DNA of 64,000 nucleotides from contig JAIOJX010000025.1 of assembly GCA_022376925.1 (NCBI GenBank), positions 138,157,301 to 138,221,300 on the forward strand. Direction: 5' to 3'. The position numbers were made by a program, and so were the translations under genes. The stretch comes from Tragulus kanchil. Its lineage: Eukaryota > Chordata > Mammalia > Artiodactyla > Tragulidae. The notes under the pieces were generated by a model that saw nothing but the letters and a program-made list of their open reading frames with translations, was not told where the DNA came from and searched no databases. Positions 10,929-23,164 of the stretch are shown here, piece after piece (position 1 is the stretch's first letter; each line of letters starts with the position of its first letter).

Positions 10929-11468
10929 AGCAGAATTTGTCCAGTAAGTACGAAAGGTGCAGCCTGATTTCTCCTTGCTGCTTATAGTAAGATGTGAAGG
11001 AAAGAGAGAAATTGAGGAAAGAATTACTAAGTGAAAAAGGAGCCATGACCTGATAGGGTGTTCTGGAGGCAGGGCTAGGAGTGTGACTAGGCAACCTCTT
11101 GGTAGAGAAATTAGGCAAATGACCCGTACATCCAGCCAGTCACCCAGCAGAAACGCTGCCAGGTTGGGCTCAAAGGGATCAAAATAGGATGAAAGGGAAG
11201 AAAGGCTGAACTTCTTGCATCCTCCTAGTAGAAAACAGGCCAGTTATGGATACATTATCGTTCAGGAAAAGGGAAGAATGATGCTGAGGGTGGCCCAGAG
11301 ACCAGCAGGGCTGCTGAGGGCCGCTCACAAGCTGGCGGGGCTGTTGCGTTGCCACAGGCCCAGAGGGCATGGGCCCAGGGCCTGGGCTGCTTTCCTCCCT
11401 GACTTCAGCAGCAGCAGCACTGCCACTGTGGCGAGAGGTGGGGCTGCCCTGGCAGGCTCAGAGGACAG
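10929..11468. other. Intronic sequence without recognised features
   Basis: Unique-looking CEP135 intron with a locally GC-rich stretch (11280-11460). Two short overlapping frames exist here, but no splice context supports coding. Confidence 0.4.
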
Positions 11469-11839
11469 AATGTAAAGACAGACACCAGGAGTTTAGACCC
11501 TGAAATCTAATGGAATTTGCCCTGCTTGGCTGCAAGCTTATTGTGGACTAGTAACTCCTTCCTTCCTTCTCTGTTTTCCCTTTTCAGAATGAAACTGTCT
11601 ATTTTATATCTGCTCCACCATTGCATTTTAGAGGGAGGTAGCAGCACAGATTATGGAAGAGGAGGAATTTTACCCCGGGATGGACCATTCCGGGAGTCTT
11701 ATCCATTCTGATTTAGATAAGATTTTTTTTTTTTTTGACTTAGAGAAGATTTTGAACTTGGTTGATGCTAGAATGTTAGGATAGAATGAATGTATTTTGC
11801 ACACAGGAAAGACTTGTGAATTTAGGGGAGGCAGAGAGG

Positions 11840-12271
11840 TGGTAGAATTATGGCCTCCCAAAATATATTGGAATCCTAACCGCCAGTACCTTTTAATGTG
11901 AGACCTTTTTGGAAATAGGGCCTTTGTGGGTATAGTCAATTTGAGATGAGGCCATAACCCAGTGACTGGTATCCTCATGAGAGAAGAGAAACCTGAATAC
12001 AGAAGACATGAGGGAGAGGGCCCGGTGTAGATGAAGGCAGAGATCGGCGTGATGTGTCTACAAGGCAGGGAACCCCGAGGGTTGCCAGCATTCACCAGAA
12101 GCTTGGAGAGAGGCATGGAACAGATTCTCTCTCAGAACCTCCAAAAGCAGCCAACTCTGCCAACATCTGAATTTCAGACTTATACCCTCCAGAACTGTGA
12201 GGGAATAAGCCTCTGTTAAGCCACACAGTATTTGCAGCAGTTTGTTACAGCAGCCCTAGGAAACTAATATG
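11840..12271 (+). mobile_element. MLT1/MaLR-like solo LTR, copy 1
   Basis: Same broad LTR type as 9141-9592 but a separate insertion. Landmarks are ggtagaattatggcctccca, ggaaatagggcctttgtggg, gatgaggccataacccagtg, aggcagagatcggcgtgatg and cagccctaggaaactaatat. Confidence 0.6.
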
Positions 12272-13066
12272 CTATTTCTGTTTTTCTGTTAAGAGTGTCA
12301 TAACTGAAGGAATATTCCTCAGCCTCCTAATTCTCAGGAGAAACTATGCTTTAGCTCTTCTGTTCTTTGTTAGTGTTCATGTCTTATGTGGTATATGGAA
12401 TTAACTCACATATGTATATTTGTTTGGGCGATTTTTTTTTGTTTTAGCAGTAAATGTCCCTTTTTATTGAGATTAGGAAACATTCATATCTAGGCTCATA
12501 ATACTGCATTTGAAAAACGGCTTTCAGATGAACAGACACTGTGTCAGTGTGAAGATAGACTCAGGAACAAGGCTGTGCACTTTGACTTCCATGGAAAGAG
12601 TAGACAGAGTGCAGAACTCTTCATTTCATGGCTTTGGCTTGAAACAAGGCCAGAGCGTGAGACTTCAGCAACATTCTGTCAGTGCTGGGTAGGACAATGT
12701 AAAGACAGACACCAGGAGTTTAGACCCTGAAATCTAATGGAATTTGCCCTGCTTGGCTGCAAGCTTATTGTGGACTAGTAACTCCTTCCTTCCTTCTCTG
12801 TTTTCCCTTTTCAGAATGAAACTGTCTATTTTATATCTGCTCCACCATTGCATTTTAGAGGGAGGTAGCAGCACAGATTATGGAAGAGGAGGAATTTTAC
12901 CCCGGGATGGACCATTCCGGGAGTCTTATCCATTCTGATTTAGATAAGATTTTTTTTTTTTTTGACTTAGAGAAGATTTTGAACTTGGTTGATGCTAGAA
13001 TGTTAGGATAGAATGAATGTATTTTGCACACAGGAAAGACTTGTGAATTTAGGGGAGGCAGAGAGG

Positions 13067-13498
13067 TGGTAGAATTATGGCCTCCCAAAATATATTGGAA
13101 TCCTAACCGCCAGTACCTTTTAATGTGAGACCTTTTTGGAAATAGGGCCTTTGTGGGTATAGTCAATTTGAGATGAGGCCATAACCCAGTGACTGGTATC
13201 CTCATGAGAGAAGAGAAACCTGAATACAGAAGACATGAGGGAGAGGGCCCGGTGTAGATGAAGGCAGAGATCGGCGTGATGTGTCTACAAGGCAGGGAAC
13301 CCCGAGGGTTGCCAGCATTCACCAGAAGCTTGGAGAGAGGCATGGAACAGATTCTCTCTCAGAACCTCCAAAAGCAGCCAACTCTGCCAACATCTGAATT
13401 TCAGACTTATACCCTCCAGAACTGTGAGGGAATAAGCCTCTGTTAAGCCACACAGTATTTGCAGCAGTTTGTTACAGCAGCCCTAGGAAACTAATATG
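13067..13498 (+). mobile_element. MLT1/MaLR-like solo LTR, copy 2 (by D4)
   Basis: Same LTR as 11840-12271 at offset 1227 bp, indistinguishable in the parts I compared. Confidence 0.6.
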
Positions 13499-13920
13499 CT
13501 ATTTCTGTTTTTCTGTTAAGAGTGTCATAACTGAAGGAATATTCCTCAGCCTCCTAATTCTCAGGAGAAACTATGCTTTAGCTCTTCTGTTCTTTGTTAG
13601 TGTTCATGTCTTATGTGGTATATGGAATTAACTCACATATGTATATTTGTTTGGGCGATTTTTTTTTGTTTTAGCAGTAAATGTCCCTTTTTATTGAGAT
13701 TAGGAAACATTCATATCTAGGCTCATAATACTGCATTTGAAAAACGGCTTTCAGATGAACAGACACTGTGTCAGTGTGAAGATAGACTCAGGAACAAGGC
13801 TGTGCACTTTGACTTCCATGGAAAGAGTAGACAGAGTGCAGAACTCTTCATTTCATGGCTTTGGCTTGAAACAAGGCCAGAGCGTGTAGACTGTCAGCAA
13901 CATTCTGTCAGTGCTGGGTG

Positions 13921-14917
13921 ACAAGAGGCAAGAGCCAAGGAAACACATAGACACTCTGTTGTAGAAGACTTGGGTGGGTGGAGGATACACCGTGAGGAAC
14001 AAAGGGCCCTCAAGTCTCTATGTCTGCCAAAGACTGAAGGTTATCACTGTCTCCCAAACCTTCCACTGAGTAGCTTCACCAGGAAAAGGGAAACTACCAG
14101 CCAGCCCAGGGCCACTCACCATGTTCACAGAGGATTGCAAAGCTTTCTGGAGGCAATGAGCCTCAGGTGTTCACCAACTCATTTGCCAGGTCTTTACCCT
14201 GACTCTTCTTTCTTACAGTATGACAGAGGACTAATATCTCCCTTCCTCAGTAGTAGTCCATTAACAGTAGCCTCAGGGGGTGGCAATGGAAAGAGAGCTG
14301 GGGTGAATATGATGGCGATAAACGGGTGTGTGTGACTGTGTACTATTGCCACTTTTGATTAAAAATGAATAACATTACCAACTCAACAGACATGAATTTG
14401 AGAAAACTGTCCAGTGAAGGACAGATGAGTCTGAGGTTCTGCAGTTCATGGAGTCACAGAGTTGGACATGACTTAGCAACTGAATGCAACAATTAATTTT
14501 TGAATTTGAAAAAGGAAGAAGCTTAATGAACTATCCAGGAATAAAACAGAATAGAAAAATGCAGAGTTAAAACAAGAAAAAAAAAAAAGAGAGAGAAAAA
14601 TAGCCATAGTAAACAGAGGAGAACCAACATACGAATAATCAGCATCCCTCAGACACTTTGGCTTTTATGAAGGCTGACGACAGACACAGATAAGGAGGGA
14701 GAGGACATGTAAATGGCATCTGTGTTCCTACCGCACCACCACCACCACACACACGTACAAACAAATCAACAATTTAAACATGGATCAAAAACATTCCTCT
14801 TGTGTATGGACAAAAATGAAAACACGAATAAATTACTTAAAGTATTTCAAAAACTTGTTCACATTCTTTCTTTTGTGTGAAGCACCTTTTAATCTAGTCT
14901 TTAGTGTTTGTGTTTTC
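13921..14917. other. Intronic sequence with a BovA tail remnant
   Basis: Mostly unrecognised. At 14431-14492 a short BovA-like 3' segment occurs (gttcatggagtcacagagtt, ggacatgacttagcaactga). An A-rich run lies near 14575-14600. Confidence 0.5.
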
Positions 14918-16350
14918 TTTTTTATTATTATTTTTTCTATTTTTATTATTTTTTTTATTCTTTATTTTAAAGATTTTACAGAGTTTTGTTGTTCACCAAC
15001 ATATATGTTCCCAGATCATTCATATGCATATCCCTGGACCCTCCCCCGACCCAGTTCCCCCCCTCCCACCCCTCCAGACCATCGCCCCAAGTGATTGTAG
15101 GTACTCCTATTCCCTTTGCGCAATGTCCATAGCTATCTTTTCCACACGTGCCAGTATAGGTTTCGATGTTACTTCCTCTATGCCTCCCTCTCACTGTTCG
15201 GTCTCCACAATGTCCTTATGTCTATTCTCTGTTTTTCCATGAGTTCACTGTGTGTGTTATCGTGACCATCTTACTAGATCCCATATATATGAGTTAATAT
15301 ACTGTACTTGTCTTTCTCTTTTTGACTTACTTCACTTTTTATGGTAGGTTCTAAAGCCAGCCACCTCATTAGGACTGAGTCTTCTGCATTTCTTTTAACA
15401 GCTGAGCAGTATTCCATTGTATATATGTACCAGAGCTTCTGTATCCATTCATTTGTCGATGGACATCTAGGTTGCTTCCATGTTCTGGCTATTGTATAGA
15501 GAGCTGCAATAAACACTGGGGTACAGGTGCCTCTTTCATTTTTGATTTCATCAGGATATAGGCCCAATAGTGGGATTGCTGGGTCATAGGGTACTTCTAT
15601 TTTTAGTTTTTTAAGGAATCTCCATACTGTCTTCCATAGAGGTTGTATCAGTTTACATTCCCACCAGCAATGCAAGAGGGTTCCCTTTGCTCCGCACCCT
15701 CTCCAGCATTTATTGTCTGTCGATTTGTTGATGATGGCCATTCTGACGGGTGTGAGGTGGTATCTCATTGTGGTTTTAATTTGCATTTCTCTAATGATAA
15801 GCGAGGTTGAGCATCGTTTCATGTGCTTTGGGGCCATCTGTATGTCCTCTTTGGACAGGCGTCTCTTTAGATCTTTTTCCCATTTTTTGATTGGGTTGTT
15901 CGTTTTTCCTGTGCTGAGTTGTCTGAGTTGCTTGTAGATTTTGGAGATTACTTCTTTGTCTGTTGTTTCATTTGCTGTGATTTTCTCCCACTCTGTGGGA
16001 TGTCTGTTGAACTTTTTTGTAATTTCTTTTGCTGTACAAAAGCTTTTAAGTTTCATGAGGTCCCACGTGTTCACTTTTCTTTTCAGTTCCACTATTCTAG
16101 TAGGTGAGTCAGAGAAGATCTTGCTTTGATTGATGTCCTTGAGGGTTTTGCCTATATTCTCCTCTAAGAGTTTGATGGTTTCTTGTCTTGCATTTAGGTC
16201 TTTAATCCATTTTGAGTTGATCTTTGTGTATGGTGTCAGGGAATGTTCCAAGTTCATTTTTTTGCATGTAGCTGTCCAATTTTCCCAGCACCATTTGTTG
16301 GAGAGGTTGTCTTTGTCCCATTTTATAGTTTCATGTTTGGGCGATTTTTG
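14918..16350 (-). mobile_element. 5'-truncated L1 with open ORF2 C-terminus
   Basis: Antisense L1. The T-rich tail at 14918-14970 is followed by a 3' UTR, then minus-strand ORF2 code from 16356 down to 15274 (360 codons) with no stop or frameshift. Readable segments include [61 protein letters not shown] and [12 protein letters not shown]. These are the cysteine-rich C-terminal region of L1 ORF2p. The endonuclease and reverse transcriptase domains are missing, so it cannot move by itself. The intact frame implies a young insertion. It sits in the CEP135 intron in opposite orientation. Confidence 0.92.
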
Positions 16351-16976
16351 ACTCATTTATTAATATTTGGAAAATCCGAATATTTTTTCTGCAACTGTTG
16401 AAATGCATTACATCTTCATACCACTGTGTTATCTTTCTAATGTTGATGGATTTCAGTAAAACCTGTTAAATAATTTAATTTTCAAATGTGGAATTCTTCC
16501 TAAATTCTACAAGTAGAGTTTATATCTATTTGTATTTATTACTCACAATTTAAATTGTGATAAATGTGGATCATTCTAGAAAAAGGGGGCTTATCAATAT
16601 TTCAAATTTTGCTCATTATTTAGTTATTAAACTTTTATAAAGTTGTATACTATTATTTAGTTTAAATTTAATTATGACTTTAGATGTAGTATAACTTCAA
16701 AGATTCCTTAAACAAATACTCCTAAAACGATAATTTTCGTCTTTGCATCTTTGAAATATATATGAAATACTTAGTTACCATGATTAATAATTATGCATAG
16801 TTTATTTTTAAGCACTATGTAGACTGTCTTTAAATAGCAGACAACTTCCTGACAGTATCTTAAAACTGCAAAATTTTAAAATTGCAAGAATTGGCTCTTA
16901 GAGTTTTATAAAGTCACATTGTAGCTACACAGATGCAAGCCTTTAACTTTGTACCTGTTTATTTTTATATTTTCAG
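16351..16976. other. CEP135 intron, AT-rich
   Basis: Very AT-rich sequence leading to the acceptor tatattttcag at 16966-16976. No repeat recognised. Confidence 0.6.
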
Positions 16977-17186
16977 CACATAAATGCACATCATGCTTAT
17001 GAGTCTCAGATCTCATCAATGACAAAAGCCATCTCTAAATTAGAAGAAGAGCTGAGACACCAAGAAGATGAGAAAGCGGCTGTATTAAATGACCTGTCAT
17101 CTCTTAGAGAACTTTGCATTAAGCTTGATTCAGGCAAAGATATTATGACCCAACAGCTGAATTCCAAAAGCCTTGAATTAGAAAGG
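16977..17186 (+). CDS. CEP135 coding exon (210 nt)
   Basis: The acceptor is atattttcag and the donor gtgaga at 17187. It has 70 codons in phase 0, beginning HINAHHAYESQISSMTKAIS, then KLEEELRHQEDEKAAVLNDL and SSLRELCIKLDSGKDIMTQQ, and ending LNSKSLELER. The LRELCIKLDS segment is shared with TSGA10, marking the conserved C-terminal coiled coil of the family. It is single-copy in the window. Confidence 0.94.
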
Positions 17187-18032
17187 GTGAGAACTTAAAA
17201 GATGTTATTGTAGCATATTATTTTATTTAGCTCTACTCTGATTGTGTTTTTATTTACCATTCACTACCCAATATATTTGTTACCTTTTGGAGAAGTGACT
17301 TCTCACTACAGGATTTTGACCACTAGATTCTTTGCCAAGATTTCTTTGGCAAATGTGATGATGAAATTAGGTGCTGTTTTGAAACACATGGGTACTCAGG
17401 AAAAGATGAGTCTTCTAATTATAGAATAGGAGCATATCCCAATACATTCTCTCTCTGTTTGAAAGTAAGACTTACAGGAAGAATTGAGCAGTTTATTCCT
17501 TCCTAAGTGGAATATTTTTCCTGATAAAAATCTTACTTTATTTTAAATGTCAAGTAAGCTGGTACTTCCCATTCCCAAATTGAAGCATTACTTTCAACAG
17601 TCCAGTGTGTGTTTTCCAACCTGGCTGGTTCCAGTTTTCACTCATTTAGTAGTAACTTTATTTTCAGGGACAGAGAAGCTTCGAGTGTAGCTTGACTAAT
17701 GTACTCGAAATATATGTATTTAATAAACTAGAAAGGCCGCCTTGCTGATAGAGTGGTCATATTTTAGGGTTTTATGTTAATTACCCCCCTTGGCCAAATA
17801 ATGCAAAAGTAAACTATTCGAGGGTTGAAATAGGTCTTATAGTCAAAATAAGCCCTAACTAAAAGTAGGAAAGATTATTTTGAAAATAAGATGTTTTTCT
17901 TATTCTTACAAAGTACATCAGAATCTTTCAACAGTACCCAGAATTCAGTGCCTGATGTGTATACAGCTCTGCAGGTAATTTTTCAGAGTAGGTCTAAAAA
18001 CATGTTGACATAATCTTACTTTGTTCTTGTAG
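17187..18032. other. CEP135 intron
   Basis: Unrecognised intronic sequence. From 17623 it belongs to duplication D5. It ends in the acceptor ttgttcttgtag. Confidence 0.6.
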
Positions 18033-18235
18033 GTTGCAATGGAATTAGAAAACATAAAGTCAGAATCAGAGCTGTTAAGAAAACAACTGTCAAGTGAGAG
18101 ACATACAATTAAAAACCTTGAGTCACTGTTGGCTACAAATAGAGATAAAGAATTTCATTCCCAATTAACCTCCCAGGAGAAGGATACAGAAATTCAGCTA
18201 CTTAAAGAGAAGTTAACCCTTTCAGAAAGCAAATT
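18033..18235 (+). CDS. CEP135 coding exon (203 nt), copy 1
   Basis: The acceptor is ttgttcttgtag and the donor GTAAGT at 18236. It reads [20 protein letters not shown], then [20 protein letters not shown] and [18 protein letters not shown], plus two bases (phase 2) completed by the first base of the exon at 20909. It is a leucine-heptad coiled coil. It is present twice through D5; 203 is not a multiple of 3, so including both copies would shift the frame. Confidence 0.93.
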
Positions 18236-19121
18236 GTAAGTGGTAAATCAACTTATGTGAGGAAAATAGTTTTTCAGCTTATTGACAAATAATTTTTCAA
18301 TATACATAATTTTTATAGATTTGTAGCATAAAGAAAATGATAGAAAAATCCTGGAGGAACAAAAAAATTTTTTTTCTTTTTCAATTTTTGGGGATGGGGA
18401 ATGGAAGTTGAAAATATTTTGCTGTGTAGCAGCTGCTGTTGGAAACTCAGGGATTTACGTCAGAAGAGACATCATGTTTGGAGATATGATTTGTATATGT
18501 TCACTACAGAAATAGTGAACAAATGACCTTTAGAAAAAAATGCCTAAATTTGAGGAACAGAGAGGAAAGTCAGAGAAAGGGAAAGCATTTCAGAATGGGG
18601 AGAATTGACCCTGGTTCATGCTTGGACCAAGAAAAAGACTTTCAAAGGCCATGAAGTTTGACCCTCATAAGTGTATTTATTACCTTTTAGGAGACTGATG
18701 ATGCTTTTTTTTAAGGCTGGTTCCAGTTTTCACTCATTTAGTAGTAACTTTATTTTCAGGGACAGAGAAGCTTGAGTGTAGCTTGACTAATGTACTAAAT
18801 ATATGTATTTAATAAACTAGAAAGGCCGCCTTGCTGATAGAGTGGTCATATTTTAGGGTTTTATGTTAATTACCCCCCTTGGCCAAATAATGCAAAAGTA
18901 AACTATTCGAGGGTTGAAATAGGTCTTATAGTCAAAATAAGCCCTAACTAAAAGTAGGAAAGATTATTTTGAAAATAAGATGTTTTTCTTATTCTTACAA
19001 AGTACATCAGAATCTTTCAACAGTACCCAGAATTCAGTGCCTGATGTGTATACAGCTCTGCAGGTAATTTTTCAGAGTAGGTCTAAAAACATGTTGACAT
19101 AATCTTACTTTGTTCTTGTAG

Positions 19122-19324
19122 GTTGCAATGGAATTAGAAAACATAAAGTCAGAATCAGAGCTGTTAAGAAAACAACTGTCAAGTGAGAGACATACAATTA
19201 AAAACCTTGAGTCACTGTTGGCTACAAATAGAGATAAAGAATTTCATTCCCAATTAACCTCCCAGGAGAAGGATACAGAAATTCAGCTACTTAAAGAGAA
19301 GTTAACCCTTTCAGAAAGCAAATT
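19122..19324 (+). CDS. CEP135 coding exon (203 nt), duplicate copy 2
   Basis: Copy of 18033-18235 at offset 1089 bp, with identical codons and intact splice sites. It should not be joined with copy 1 in one transcript, because the frame would break. Probably an assembly duplicate. Confidence 0.85.
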
Positions 19325-19867
19325 GTAAGTGGTAAATCAACTTATGTGAGGAAAATAGTTTTTCAGCTTATTGACAAATAATTTTTCAATATACATAATT
19401 TTTATAGATTTGTAGCATAAAGAAAATGATAGAAAAATCCTGGAGGAACAAAAAAATTTTTTTTCTTTTTCAATTTTTGGGGATGGGGAATGGAAGTTGA
19501 AAATATTTTGCTGTGTAGCAGCTGCTGTTGGAAACTCAGGGATTTACGTCAGAAGAGACATCATGTTTGGAGATATGATTTGTATATGTTCACTACAGAA
19601 ATAGTGAACAAATGACCTTTAGAAAAAAATGCCTAAATTTGAGGAACAGAGAGGAAAGTCAGAGAAAGGGAAAGCATTTCAGAATGGGGAGAATTGACCC
19701 TGGTTCATGCTTGGACCAAGAAAAAGACTTTCAAAGGCCATGAAGTTTGACCCTCATAAGTGTATTTATTACCTTTTAGGAGACTGATGATGCCTTTTTA
19801 GGATGGAGAAGTTTAGGTATATTTTTGGAAGAGGGCATGAAACCCAGGGTAGATAGTATAAGTGGAA

Positions 19868-20197
19868 TAATTTATTTAGTTTTATTTAGTTATTTCTGGC
19901 TGTCTTGAGTCTTCGTTGCTTCTGCGTGGGCTTTCTCTAATTGTGGCCTGCAGGGCTTCTTCTCATTGCGGTGCGTGGTTTCTTATTGCAGGTGCTTCTC
20001 TTGTGGATTACAAGCTCTTGGTGCATGGGATTCATTAGTTCTATCTAGTGTGCCGGCTGTAGAGCTTGGGCACAGTAGTCGTGGTGCACAGGCTTAGTTG
20101 CTCCGTGACATTTGGGATCTTCCTGAGCCAGGGATCGAACCCATGTTTCCTGCACTGGCAGGCAAATTCCTAGCCACTGCACCACCAAGGAAGTCTC
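19868..20197 (-). mobile_element. CHR-type SINE, antisense
   Basis: An A-tail remnant (tttatttagttttatttagt) comes first, then the body, then the tRNA-like head with gggatcgaacccatg (antisense box B) and ccaccaaggaagtc. It is diverged. It lies immediately before a younger SINE. Confidence 0.8.
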
Positions 20198-20211
20198 AGT
20201 AATTAGCTTTT

Positions 20212-20530
20212 TTTTTTTTAAATTATTTTGGGGGGGCGGGTTGAGGCGGGTTTGGGAGGGAGGGGGCGGGCGGGCCACTTTTATTGGTCTTTCATTTGTC
20301 TGTTTTCATCCATCTTTGTTCTTCGGCCCGTGTGGGCCTCCCATCGCAGTGGCCTCTGTTGTCGCAGAACACCGGCTCTGGGCGCATGCAATCCAGAGCT
20401 CCGGCTCGGTAATTGGACACATTGGTCCAGCCACTCCACAGCACGTGGGATCTTCCCAGGCCAGGGATCGAACCAGCGCCCCTTGCACTGCAAGGCGGTG
20501 TCCTTACCCACTGGACCACCAGGGAAGCCC
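20212..20530 (-). mobile_element. tRNA-type SINE, antisense, near consensus
   Basis: A G-rich tail segment (ggcgggcgggccacttttat) is followed by the body and the head ending ccaccagggaagccc. A perfect 14-bp target-site duplication agtaattagctttt lies at 20198-20211 and 20531-20544. Frames of up to 103 codons across it are incidental. Confidence 0.92.
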
Positions 20531-20544
20531 AGTAATTAGCTTTT

Positions 20545-20908
20545 AAAAGGAGTTAGAAGTATTGCTCTTTCTGAGTCAGGAGTCAAGAAGGAGCCAATAA
20601 GGATACTATATATTTTGATGTTACAATTCATGTCTTCTCAAATTTGCATCTTCAGCATTGCTCCAGTGCCTAGCACATACTAGAAACTCAATAAATATTT
20701 GTTAAATAAATGAGATGGGTGAAAAAAGAAACTTTGTGATAGAAGTTCTAGACATTTATGAAATTATTGTTCAAAAGTCTTTTCATCCTTATATGTCACC
20801 TCCATTTGTATTTATTAATAACAAAAATAAAAATCCATAGTACTTGATTCTATAAAACAGAATCTTTGCTGCTTATTTATCTGATTTTTGTTTTGTTTTG
20901 TGTTTAAG
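20545..20908. other. CEP135 intron with a MIR-like 3' end
   Basis: At 20640-20715 a MIR-type end is visible (cctagcacatactagaaact, caataaatatttgttaaa). The remainder runs to the acceptor ttttgtgtttaag. Confidence 0.5.
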
Positions 20909-21013
20909 AACTAGTCAAAGCCGGGAAAACACCATGCTCCGGGCTAAAATGACACAATTACAAACAGATCTTGATGTTCTGAAAAGGCAGATTTCAAATG
21001 AAAGATATGAACG
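20909..21013 (+). CDS. CEP135 coding exon (105 nt), copy 1
   Basis: The acceptor is tgtgtttaag and the donor gtaaga at 21014. The first base completes the leucine codon from 18235; 34 codons follow, TSQSRENTMLRAKMTQLQTD then LDVLKRQISNERYE, and two bases (cg) are completed by the exon at 24108 to arginine. The coiled coil continues. It is partly repeated at 22036-22140. Confidence 0.93.
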
Positions 21014-22035
21014 GTAAGAAGCTGTTTTTATCATTGGACAGTGTTTTTATTTATTCCCTATCCTATTCCAGAAAGGCTTTTATATGGCTTATAAATAGCA
21101 CACTTTTCTTAGCATTACTCTGAAAAGTAAATTTCTTTGGTAATTTTTTCTAAAATGGCAGTATGTTTTGTGTAAGATAATATCCGCATAATAAACTAGC
21201 AAGAATTATAGAAATGTTTGCTATAGCGTTCTTCATAGGAAAATTAAGACACTGTTTCAGAGGATATAGTTAGAGAATTAACAAGCTAGTAAGGATTCTA
21301 CAAGAGCCCAAAACTTTGTGGTCCGATAGGAAATTTCAAGTACAGATTATCATATAAGTGATGATAGTGATGATCATAAGGGCAGTTAACAAATATATAC
21401 CAGATACTGTATATGTAGCCTATTAACTGTCTGTTCTTGTGCTTTAATATTACTAGAGACTAAGGTCACACAAACAGTAAGTAGCAGAACCAAAGCTGAA
21501 ATCCAGGCAGGCCTGTCTCACTAGAAAGTGTGTGTGCTTAATCTTTATCACATACTCCCTATAGCCTGGTAATTTTCATACTCACTTATATTTCAGTTCG
21601 TTTGCATTATTCTGTTGGAAATTTAATCTCTAAGTGGTACTAACAGGATTGAGGCCCACTTTTCTAGGTAAAATCCAAGTCTTAATTTGTGAGTCAATTT
21701 GTCAAGTTAACTTTGTTTCCATTATTCTTTCCTACTGTATTAATACTATAGACATCAGCATTCCTAAGATTTCTTTGTCAAATAGTGCTCAGATTGCATA
21801 TTAATGTCAGTTTTTTGAGCTATCTTAAGCCATTTCCATCAAAGCTTTTAAGCCACGTGTAATTTAGATTATAGATGGAATTTACTAGGAAATCAATATT
21901 CATGATTTCAAAGAGAGATGAAGCCTGAGGTCACATCAGTATCATGAAAGTAGTGTTAATTTCTTATAATTTAGAAGTTCTATTTTTCTGAACATGCTAA
22001 TAAACTGAATGTATATGATGATTTTACTTTTAATG

Positions 22036-22140
22036 AACTAGCCAATGCCGGGAAAACACCATGCTCCGGGCTAAAATGACACAATTACAAACAGATCTTG
22101 ATGTTCTGAAAAGGCAGATTTCAAATGAAAGATATGAACG
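22036..22140 (+). pseudogene. CEP135 105-nt exon, damaged duplicate
   Basis: Copy of 20909-21013 through D6. The donor and most codons are intact, but the acceptor side reads taatgaactag in place of gtgtttaagaactag, and two substitutions fall in the first codons (tcaaag to ccaatg). The natural acceptor is lost, so this copy would not be spliced in normally. The damage sits exactly at the duplication junction. Confidence 0.85.
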
Positions 22141-23164
22141 GTAAGAAGCTGTTTTTATCATTGGACAGTGTTTTTATTTATTCCCTATCCTATTCCAGAA
22201 AGGCTTTTATATGGCTTATAAATAGCACACTTTTCTTAGCATTACTCTGAAAAGTAAATTTCTTTGGTAATTTTTTCTAAAATGGCAGTATGTTTTGTGT
22301 AAGATAATATCCGATAATAAACTAGCAAGAATTATAGAAATGTTTGCTATAGCGTTCTTCATAGGAAAATTAAGACACTGTTTCAGAGGATATAGTTAGA
22401 GAATTAACAAGCTAGTAAGGATTCTACAAGAGCCCAAAACTTTGTGGTCCGATAGGAAATTTCAAGTACAGATTATCATATAAGTGATGATAGTGATGAT
22501 CATAAGGGCAGTTAACAAATATATACCAGATACTGTATATGTAGCCTATTAACTGTCTGTTCTTGTGCTTTAATATTACTAGAGACTAAGGTCACACAAA
22601 CAGTAAGTAGCAGAACCAAAGCTGAAATCCAGGCAGGCCTGTCTCACTAGAAAGTGTGTGTGCTTAATCTTTATCACATACTCCCTATAGCCTGGTAATT
22701 TTCATACTCACTTATATTTCAGTTCGTTTGCATTATTCTGTTGGAAATTTAATCTCTAAGTGGTACTAACAGGATTGAGGCCCACTTTTCTAGGTAAAAT
22801 CCAAGTCTTAATTTGTGAGTCAATTTGTCAAGTTAACTTTGTTTCCATTATTCTTTCCTACTGTATTAATACTATAGACATCAGCATTCCTAAGATTTCT
22901 TTGTCAAATAGTGCTCAGATTGCATATTAATGTCAGTTTTTTGAGCTATCTTAAGCCATTTCCATCAAAGCTTTTAAGCCACGTGTAATTTAGATTATAG
23001 ATGGAATTTACTAGGAAATCAATATTCATGATTTCAAAGAGAGATGAAGCCTGAGGTCACATCAGTATCATGAAAGTAGTGTTAATTTCTTATAATTTAG
23101 AAGTTCTATTTTTCTGAACATGCTAATAAACTGAATGTATATGATGATTTTTACTTATTAATGA

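Larger units (their letters stand above)
11469..13920 (+). repeat. Tandem duplication D4 (offset 1227 bp)
   Basis: Copy 1 is 11469-12695 and copy 2 is 12696-13920, the longest unit in the window. The 3' end of copy 1 (gagcgtgagacttcagcaac) differs from copy 2 (gagcgtgtagactgtcagca) in the last 40 bp, again a scrambled junction zone. Confidence 0.95.
17623..19798 (+). repeat. Tandem duplication D5 (offset 1089-1092 bp)
   Basis: Copy 1 is 17623-18714 and copy 2 is 18715-19798; the whole 203-nt exon is inside. Small losses in copy 2 (for example gcttcgagtg versus gcttgagtg, and tactcgaaat versus tactaaat) lie close to the junction; the rest matches. Confidence 0.95.
20908..23164 (+). repeat. 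Tandem duplication D6 (offset 1127 bp)
   Basis: Copy 1 is 20908-22034 and copy 2 is 22035-23164. The unit starts at the 105-nt exon and ends in the next intron. At the start of copy 2 two bases differ within ten and the upstream acceptor context is not retained. At 21395-21545 (and its copy) there is a faint MIR-like stretch. Confidence 0.95.

Noticed and set aside
13648..16349. Shared 16-mer tgtttgggcgattttt at 13648 and 16334
   Set aside because: One such exact match of a T-rich 16-mer is expected by chance in a window of this size, and the second lies inside L1 code, so it is not a target-site duplication.
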